DNA from: Pseudomicrostroma phylloplanum
Taxonomy: Eukaryota > Basidiomycota > Exobasidiomycetes > Microstromatales
Assembly: GCA_039545275.1 (NCBI GenBank)
Contig: BCHS01000014.1
Span: 189,930-253,929, forward strand
DNA: 64,000 nucleotides
Direction: 5' to 3'
This document shows, in pieces, positions 57,868 to 64,000 of this stretch. A model generated the notes under the pieces. It saw only the letters and a list, made by a program, of their open reading frames with translations, had not been told where the DNA came from and made no database searches. Numbering within the stretch: position 1 is the first letter of the stretch; each line of letters begins with the position of its first letter. A program made the translations under genes and the position numbers.

Positions 57868-58409
57868 GGTGATGGTGCTGAGGGATCACATGCATCGGAA
57901 GATCTAGGTCAGGGCTGGGAAAGAAGAAGCAGGATGCGATTGGATGGATTGCGAGAGGAGAGGGGAATCCTCTTGTAGCATGAGTAGTTTACATATGCGA
58001 TCTGTTGCCCTGACGACCCGTCGACTCTCAGCATGTGATGTGTCCCTGTTTCCTGAAAACTTGGTGCATCACATTCCCTACAGGATAATCAAAGGAAGAC
58101 TTCAGGCACTTCGGTTCTCCGCAGCTGATCCGCTGAAGTCATCACCAGGCACGCACGCCTCAAGTGATGCTGCTACCCTTTCGACCGCGATGCTGCTCCC
58201 TCTTTCATTACTTTCCGCTTTTGCTCTAACGCGACTGCTTTTGTACCTTCGCTCGCCATTCCCACGAGTGATCGGAGATATGTGAATCCGTGCCTGGCAA
58301 TGCATCGCACGCAAATGTGCTCTCCCGGCACCGTTTGCTGTTGCGAAAAGGAGCGGATAGAAACAGCTTCCCAGTGTGATGACGAGCTTGCACCATCGCA
58401 AACAGGACT
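57868..58409. other. Intergenic, 542 nt
   Basis: Upstream of the Cys-rich gene, downstream of the 1438-aa gene. No feature recognised. Confidence 0.45.
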
Positions 58410-61400
58410 TCAAGCGGAGGACCGCGTCGTCGTCGTCAGGGACGAAGGCGTCGCAGATCCCGGCAGCACGCCATTCCTCCACTGATCGATTCCCGCCGGT
58501 CCATCCATTGTCGCATGCGCCGTGATCGGCAAAGTGTTTCCAGCATTCAAGTGGGACATCCTCGTCTCAGAGGATGGGAAATTGCCGATCGAAGGGGTGC
58601 GCGGCAAAGGACCTGCGAGGTAGGCAGCCCGGAGGTCGGGGAGGGAAGGGGTCGGCATGGGCGCCATAGCCATGCCTGGCGGGGCGAGGGTCGTTGCGGG
58701 GGCGTACAACTGCATTGCTGCCATGCTTGCGCTCGCGGCGAAGAAGGCACTCTGACGATGGAAGTCCGTCTCCGCCTGGAGCTGCTTGATGAGCGCGGCC
58801 TGCTGGGCAATGATAGCGGCTTGAGGATGCGAGGCTCCCAGTGGAGCGTCGTCGTCTGAAGAGTCGCTGGTTGATCGGCGGACGGCAGCGCGGAGTGTAC
58901 CCTTGTGCAGCTGCTGGAAGCTCGACAAGGCTTGCATACTGTGGCGTTGGCCGAGGGGTCGGTCTTCCTCTGATTCCTGATCGTCGCTCTTTCTAGATCC
59001 TGCACCAGATGATGATGCATTGGAAGAAGCTTTCTTGACCAGCCGTTTGGTCCGCAATTGAGCGAGCGGTACCTCCTCGTCCGAAGATGACATGGCGCCG
59101 CGCTGAGGAACGGCATTGCTGGATACTGTCCTTCTCTTGATGACAGACAAGGGGACCTCATCATCGCTACTGTCGGCCGAAGCAGCCAACTTACCGATTT
59201 GACCAGTTGACGATCTTCTGCCGATCTGCAGTAGACGTAGACTGGAATCATTCGGCGTGAGGAAGCGAGTCGACAATGAGCCCTGCATAGGCCGCTCCTG
59301 CCTGCCGACCTCAGAGTCTGAGTCTGACTCAGCCGATGACCCAGATGATGCCGGATGCCAAGCATCAGCACCCTTGCCAGCAGCCGAGCGTAGCTGTGGA
59401 GGACTTGAGAAACCGATCTCGATTCTTGGAGGCTGGGCGGTGGCTGCAGGGTCCCGAGCGTTCTCCGTACCCATATCGCCGGGCCGCAGAGTATCGTTGG
59501 CATCTACCTCAAGTTCTAGTGCTGGAGACTGAATCTCATTTCCAGTCGCTACCGTATTGGAGCTGACAGCAGCGTCCACATCAGTGGCCCTGTCCTGCAC
59601 AGGCTGGTGAAATTCCTCGCCACTAGCCGCGGGCTGATCACCGCGACCAGGCTTATTACGGCGACCGAAAAGCTTGCGTCTGTTCTGCCTTTTCGCTTCC
59701 TTCTCCTGCTCGAGAAGAGCCGCTGCTGCCCGAACGGCTGCCATCTCTTCCTCTTCTTCAGCATCTTTTACTCGACGCTCTGCCATCTCCCTTTCCCAGT
59801 TGGCATCGACGCCCAAGGCAGCTTGCATCCTCTCGCGCGTATCGTTGAAGCCGAACGGATTATCCCTGAAAGACTGGCCTGCCGAGCTTGGTGCGATAGA
59901 GGCAGCATAGCCATCCTTCTGAGAAGCCGAGTCACCGAAGTCTCGCTGACCATAGTACCTCGTGACAGCCTTCTTCTCCTCTTGTCGCTCTTGAGCCACA
60001 TCCAGTAAGCTCTTTCCGAAGAGTTTGCCCGCGGGCTTACTATTCTCGTCAACGAATAGCTCCTCTTCTCTATTCTCTGAGTTCGTGAAATCGCTATCCG
60101 AGTCTTCTGACAGACTCTGATCCTCTGGAGGCGAGTCCTCGGGTACGCCTGCCTCTTCGTAGGTCTGCCCAGCTGCATCAGCCTCGGCGCGCTTCTCACG
60201 ACGTAGCGCTCGTGCGCGTTTCCGCTTCAGTCTGGCCTTGGCCTCTTTGCGGGTCAGCTTAGGCTTGACCTGGAGAACCGTTTCAGAAGAGCTGGGTTGG
60301 TCTGAGTCTGCATCCTCGGAAAGCTGCAAGGGCCGAGGCGCTGAAGACAGCTCCCATCCCCATCCCTCTTTCTCCTCCTCATTGTGCACGAGCCCGTTGC
60401 GGAAAAGGGCGGTAGATGCCATGTTACTTCGTCTTCCAATTCCTGCAGGGGCCAAAATTGGAGCCACCGAAGCAGACGCTGACGTTGCGTCCGTCAATTT
60501 TGTTCGTGGCATCTGGACAGTATGCTCAAGGCGTTCGGGTGTGACCAAGATTTGTGGCAGCCATGCATCTACGCCTTTTGGTTTGAGCGGGCCCTTCTGC
60601 GGAGGTGAGATATAATCATCATCAATGTCTGGCTCTTGATTGATCACCGCACCATAGCGCTGCTCTTCTTCGAAAGCCATCAGCTCGGGAGTGGGGTATA
60701 GGCCTAGTTGATCAGAGGGCCGATCTTGAAGATCCTGCTCTGCCGCTCCGCCATCTCTGATCGTTTGATCACCGTTGTCATCTTCAGCCTGATCCTGGAG
60801 AATGATAGGCCGCACCTTGCCCTTCTTTGGGTTCCACCTTGACGAGCTTAGGTCGGGCTCCCTTCGACGTCGTCTGATATGCTCCTTGAGCTGGTCATGA
60901 TCTGTCACATTTATCGGTGCGCCACCAAATAGGCCGGTGACAGGGCGGAGAGCCCGCTTGAACAGACCAGGCGACCGATTCGCCGGCCAGGCTGGAGACG
61001 CAGGTGCCATCGAGTATCCGTCAAGACCTTCGGCATTGCGGTCAATATGACCATAGCTACTCTTTCGAGCGCTAAGCGCCTCCACTTGCTCGTCACTGCT
61101 GGTCGGAGGCACCATGATGCCATAGCTATCTGGGAAATGTGATTGCCTGGCCAGTGCCTGTAACTCTCTTGTCGAAAGGCCAGCTCGCTCCGGGCAAATT
61201 GATCCTCTCCGCTGATCATCGAGGCTCGACAGGTGTTCCACGGGAGCAGCGAGGTGCAGTGGCGGCATGGGCGGCGACAACGTCTCCAGACCTCCAAATG
61301 TGGGACTTCGGTGAAACTGGCGATACGATCCGGGGTAAGGGCTCTCAGCCAGTGCGAGAGCGGTGTACAGGTCACCTTGAAGAGCCACCACACTGTCGAA

Positions 61401-62726
61401 ATTAGCAGTGGTATGGGCAGGCTTTGAAGATGAATCGACGTCGAGCTTTTCCAGCGCATCTGAGAGCCCAGATCGATGGGAGGCCAGCGGGATGGAAGAA
61501 TCAAAACCTAGCTCGGGTAAAATCACAGGAGCTCCTACGAAGGAGAGTCGCCTCTCTGGCGAAAAAGAGCCAACGCCTGCCATGCTATCGCCTCGCAACA
61601 GTTCGCACCCCGGTGGACGCTTGGCGCCTGGGTGTTGAGCCTCTAGATTGGGTTGGGTGTCCGTAAGTTGCATCCTCACATCCTGCTGATCTCCGAAAGC
61701 TGATTGGGCAAAGGCATCAGGGGCGGCCACATTCGTGGCTTGGGTATCTTGCTGATCAGGCGCAATACCGTCTTGTCTTTCTCGATAGGCCTTGATCCTG
61801 GCAAGGAGTTCCGGATCATAGCTCCGGGACTGCGATCCTGCCGCAATGACGCTTGCTTCTGACACTGATCTCCTGAATCTAGGCTGCTCATTGCTGGTAT
61901 CGCGTTCCGTAGACGGTACAGAGGGGCCAACGCTCGCACTGCGCTGGTGAGTCATGGCTTGCTCTCCGGCTTCGAAAGGTGCTACCGTGTTCTCATTGGA
62001 AGGTGCTTGCCCTTTGCGCTGTTCGTGTAGCTCCGCGAGACTCTTCAAAGCGTCCTCGCTGAGGAACTTGTCGACCCCCCATCCAACACTGAACCCTACC
62101 CCTGCTCGCGATGGAGGCGCGCTGTGTGCCAGCTTCGGCTTATCCGAACCGCGCTCATCTCCTGGCAGCTTGATGCCAAGAAAGTCAACGCTTGAAGGTC
62201 TTCGATTGGTCTGAATCTGCTGGATGCGCTTAGTGGACCGCCGTAGGGGGATGCCGGGCTCGTGAGTGGGAGGTTCGAAGGCGTCTTCCTGGCCAAGGCC
62301 TGCGTCTCTTCCCTCTAGCTCCCCTTCATTCTGATCATCTTCAAAGCCGTCCCTCCAGGGCTTGAAGAGGACACTCTGGCAGGCCAGCTTGGGCTCTGGA
62401 AGCGGCGGCGGCCTCAGACCAGGACATCCCAGGTCGTCTTCTTGCCGCACCTCCTGCTCGGCTCTGAGCGCTTCTGCTTTGTGCAAGATATCTTCATTGT
62501 CAGCCTCGATGAGGGCGGCGGCCAATTGCATGCGAGCATTCTGCCGACGAGTCGGCTTGTGGTAAGTTCGAGGCTTCTGCTCCGGCTTGTCTGGAGGGTA
62601 CGAGAGCTGATGGGCGCTGCTACTTGCCGCAATCGTCGTGCCATTCGCGGCCAAATGGGTGCGAGACGAGCCAGATGCAAAAGCATTGGCCTGAGAGAGG
62701 TGAGTGGCCGAGATGGAGGCTCTCAT
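58410..62726 (-). CDS. 1438-residue disordered Ser/Glu/Arg-rich protein
   Basis: A single open frame from ATG 62726 with no intron needed. Composition is Ser-, Ala-, Asp/Glu- and Arg-rich throughout, pointing to a mostly unstructured protein. Visible parts: a short conserved-looking N-terminal stretch PEQKPRTYHKPTRRQNARMQ with LAAALIEADNEDILHKAEAL; CQSVLFKPWRDGF; a basic KLTRKEAKARLKRKRARALR segment (about 890); a helical Glu-rich part (about 1010-1060); four S/E-D-x-x-PL repeats near residues 1190-1300; a Met/Pro-rich C-terminus. Long coding length without stops supports a real gene. No family recognised; a scaffold or regulatory role is only a guess. Confidence 0.72.
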   Translation of the reverse strand: MRASISATHLSQANAFASGSSRTHLAANGTTIAASSSAHQLSYPPDKPEQKPRTYHKPTRRQNARMQLAAALIEADNEDILHKAEALRAEQEVRQEDDLGCPGLRPPPLPEPKLACQSVLFKPWRDGFEDDQNEGELEGRDAGLGQEDAFEPPTHEPGIPLRRSTKRIQQIQTNRRPSSVDFLGIKLPGDERGSDKPKLAHSAPPSRAGVGFSVGWGVDKFLSEDALKSLAELHEQRKGQAPSNENTVAPFEAGEQAMTHQRSASVGPSVPSTERDTSNEQPRFRRSVSEASVIAAGSQSRSYDPELLARIKAYRERQDGIAPDQQDTQATNVAAPDAFAQSAFGDQQDVRMQLTDTQPNLEAQHPGAKRPPGCELLRGDSMAGVGSFSPERRLSFVGAPVILPELGFDSSIPLASHRSGLSDALEKLDVDSSSKPAHTTANFDSVVALQGDLYTALALAESPYPGSYRQFHRSPTFGGLETLSPPMPPLHLAAPVEHLSSLDDQRRGSICPERAGLSTRELQALARQSHFPDSYGIMVPPTSSDEQVEALSARKSSYGHIDRNAEGLDGYSMAPASPAWPANRSPGLFKRALRPVTGLFGGAPINVTDHDQLKEHIRRRRREPDLSSSRWNPKKGKVRPIILQDQAEDDNGDQTIRDGGAAEQDLQDRPSDQLGLYPTPELMAFEEEQRYGAVINQEPDIDDDYISPPQKGPLKPKGVDAWLPQILVTPERLEHTVQMPRTKLTDATSASASVAPILAPAGIGRRSNMASTALFRNGLVHNEEEKEGWGWELSSAPRPLQLSEDADSDQPSSSETVLQVKPKLTRKEAKARLKRKRARALRREKRAEADAAGQTYEEAGVPEDSPPEDQSLSEDSDSDFTNSENREEELFVDENSKPAGKLFGKSLLDVAQERQEEKKAVTRYYGQRDFGDSASQKDGYAASIAPSSAGQSFRDNPFGFNDTRERMQAALGVDANWEREMAERRVKDAEEEEEMAAVRAAAALLEQEKEAKRQNRRKLFGRRNKPGRGDQPAASGEEFHQPVQDRATDVDAAVSSNTVATGNEIQSPALELEVDANDTLRPGDMGTENARDPAATAQPPRIEIGFSSPPQLRSAAGKGADAWHPASSGSSAESDSDSEVGRQERPMQGSLSTRFLTPNDSSLRLLQIGRRSSTGQIGKLAASADSSDDEVPLSVIKRRTVSSNAVPQRGAMSSSDEEVPLAQLRTKRLVKKASSNASSSGAGSRKSDDQESEEDRPLGQRHSMQALSSFQQLHKGTLRAAVRRSTSDSSDDDAPLGASHPQAAIIAQQAALIKQLQAETDFHRQSAFFAASASMAAMQLYAPATTLAPPGMAMAPMPTPSLPDLRAAYLAGPLPRTPSIGNFPSSETRMSHLNAGNTLPITAHATMDGPAGIDQWRNGVLPGSATPSSLTTTTRSSA

Positions 62727-63314
62727 GCTGAGATATGGTGGGAAAGGGTATGCGGAGGAGCCATTGACCTAAATCTTCAGGCAGGACGTCGATCAAGCAG
62801 AGCAGAGGGAAGTGTGGAAGGGAAACTTGTGGGGAGTATAAGGGAATGTCGTATGCCGCTCGCCGAGTCCACTCGTGTCTCAGGAAGGAGTGCTTGGTGA
62901 AGAGGAAGAGAATCTATGCAGGGGCAAGAGGTGGAGAGATGACAAGGTTCGAAAGCAAGGTTCTACCGATCATCTTGCACCACAAGCTTCAATTCGCAAG
63001 GGAGAGCAAGGGCCCCGATGGGTGGTCCCCCTTCGGACCCTGTCATGTCTGTCAAGCAAGGGGGAAGCTTTTGGCCGGCAGGTCACTGCATCGTACAGCC
63101 AACGCCTTCGTCGGAAAGCCGCGGCCAAGACGCCGGACGGAAAGAGACACGCGATGACGGACGCGGGTGCAGGCGTACAAGGACCGGAAGCTCTCCTTCC
63201 TACGTCCTTCCGATTGGCATACCCAAGTATCAGCAGGAGGCAACCGTCATGCGCTGGAGCTGATGTTTGTGATGGCCAGACAGTACACGCATATCTAGCT
63301 AGCCCCACACCACA
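62727..63314. promoter_or_regulatory. Divergent spacer, 588 nt
   Basis: Between the divergent starts of the 1438-aa gene and the edge gene. No specific element recognised. Confidence 0.45.
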
Positions 63315-64000
63315 ATGGCTCCTTCCACCTCACTGCCCTTCCCACCTCCGCCGCCTGTTCGGCACCACGGCAACACCTACACCCACGCCCATCCCAACCC
63401 TGGACAGCCACCATCGGATCGGCAGAAGCACTTGCAATACCTCCACTCGCTCTTGCATGTACTGCTACAACGTCATCCTACGCTCCCAACACAAGAGGAA
63501 GAGGACGGGCAAGGGAGTTCCGGCGGAGAGTCTCTTCGAGAGAAGAACGCAGTCAGGGTTGGGAGGATCGTGAGGATCCTGTGGGGCTGCAAGGAATGGA
63601 GAGAAGGGGAGCTCTGGAGGGAGGGATTAGCTTGGGCGGGTCTTGATATCGGAGAAGGCGAAGCCTCCGCGGACGATTCCGAGAATGAGGACGGACATGC
63701 TGAGGGAGACCGACGAGACCTGCAGAGCGAGAGAAGAAGACTGGACTCGGTGGAAGCCGGCGATGCGGAAGAGACGAGTGATGGTGCGAGGAGCAGAAAC
63801 GGGCGATCTCGATCTCCTTCACGTCCCGAGTCTTCGCGGGCATCATCATTATCACTGCTTTCGGAACACTCTGACGAGGAAGCTCAAGCCAATGGGGTGG
63901 CTGCGCAGAGCCAGCGACGTGAAAGAGCTAGGGCAGCGGCTGTTGCTGAAAGGCGCATCGAGTTCCTGCGCAAGGTTGCAGCAAGACGGAGAGGGCTGGT
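63315..64000 (+). CDS. Partial gene at right edge, function unknown
   Basis: ATG 63315 opens a frame that is uninterrupted to the window end (228 codons plus two bases), so the 3' part is missing. A His/Pro-rich start (FPPPPPVRHHGNTYTHAHP) precedes a helical segment (LQYLHSLLHVLLQRHPTLP) and NAVRVGRIVRILWGCKEWRE, then an acidic, Ser/Arg-rich linker (SRNGRSRSPSRPESSRASS) and a basic helix (RERARAAAVAERRIEFLRKV). Nuclear-protein-like composition. I do not recognise it. Confidence 0.65.
   Translation, partial: MAPSTSLPFPPPPPVRHHGNTYTHAHPNPGQPPSDRQKHLQYLHSLLHVLLQRHPTLPTQEEEDGQGSSGGESLREKNAVRVGRIVRILWGCKEWREGELWREGLAWAGLDIGEGEASADDSENEDGHAEGDRRDLQSERRRLDSVEAGDAEETSDGARSRNGRSRSPSRPESSRASSLSLLSEHSDEEAQANGVAAQSQRRERARAAAVAERRIEFLRKVAARRRGL

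Noticed and set aside
1..64000. CRISPR arrays, insertion sequences, transposon remnants, rRNA
   Set aside because: No direct-repeat arrays, transposase or reverse-transcriptase frames, terminal inverted repeats or rRNA-like stretches were seen by reading the sequence and frames.

Overview
The window is nuclear DNA of a basidiomycete fungus, probably a smut-like yeast of the Ustilaginomycotina. This is inferred from gene density, short GT-AG introns (mostly 55-125 nt), Ser/Ala-rich low-complexity N-termini, and the look of the FACT, TFIIA, Ypd1 and Scy1 proteins. I read 27 protein-coding genes, one of them cut by the right edge, plus one tRNA-Tyr(GUA) gene with an intron. Most exon joins were worked out by hand from splice sites, phase and protein-family continuity.

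Layout. 1-7.7 kb: a MATE exporter, the tRNA, GTP cyclohydrolase I and a BTB/POZ protein. 8-15.6 kb: UDP-glucose dehydrogenase and a cellulose-synthase-like family 2 glycosyltransferase, divergent across an unusually long (2 kb) spacer with a G-quadruplex-like run, followed by an MFS anion symporter. 16.7-31.4 kb: Scy1 pseudokinase, a small one-TM protein, FACT subunit Pob3, the very large Sen1 helicase and a Nudix hydrolase with an apparent mitochondrial presequence. 31.5-41.4 kb: a SET/MYND methyltransferase, an HhH-like conserved protein, TFIIA gamma, a cystinosin-like PQ-loop transporter, a peroxisomal enoyl-CoA isomerase/hydratase, a HAD phosphatase and a PA2G4/Ebp1 homologue. 42-52.6 kb: mitochondrial glycerol-3-phosphate dehydrogenase with an EF-hand, the phosphorelay protein Ypd1, a peroxisomal (SKL) SDR, a CHCHD5-like twin-CX9C protein, mitochondrial uS5 and Pol III subunit Rpc17/Rpc9. 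52.6-64 kb: lineage-type genes that I cannot name: a multi-TM protein with an in-frame TGA, a Cys-rich DNA-binding-like protein with an in-frame TAG, a 1438-residue disordered protein, and the start of another gene.

Most of the window is ordinary housekeeping content. Divergent pairs share short promoters (POB3/SEN1, uS5m/RPC17, SDR/CHCHD5-like, isomerase/HAD, HhH-like/TOA2). The only plausible functional cluster is the UDP-glucose dehydrogenase plus polysaccharide synthase pair. The other items worth checking are two in-frame stops inside otherwise continuous reading frames, a (TGACC)7 repeat that multiplies branch-point motifs in an intron, and microexons of 9 and 13 nt.
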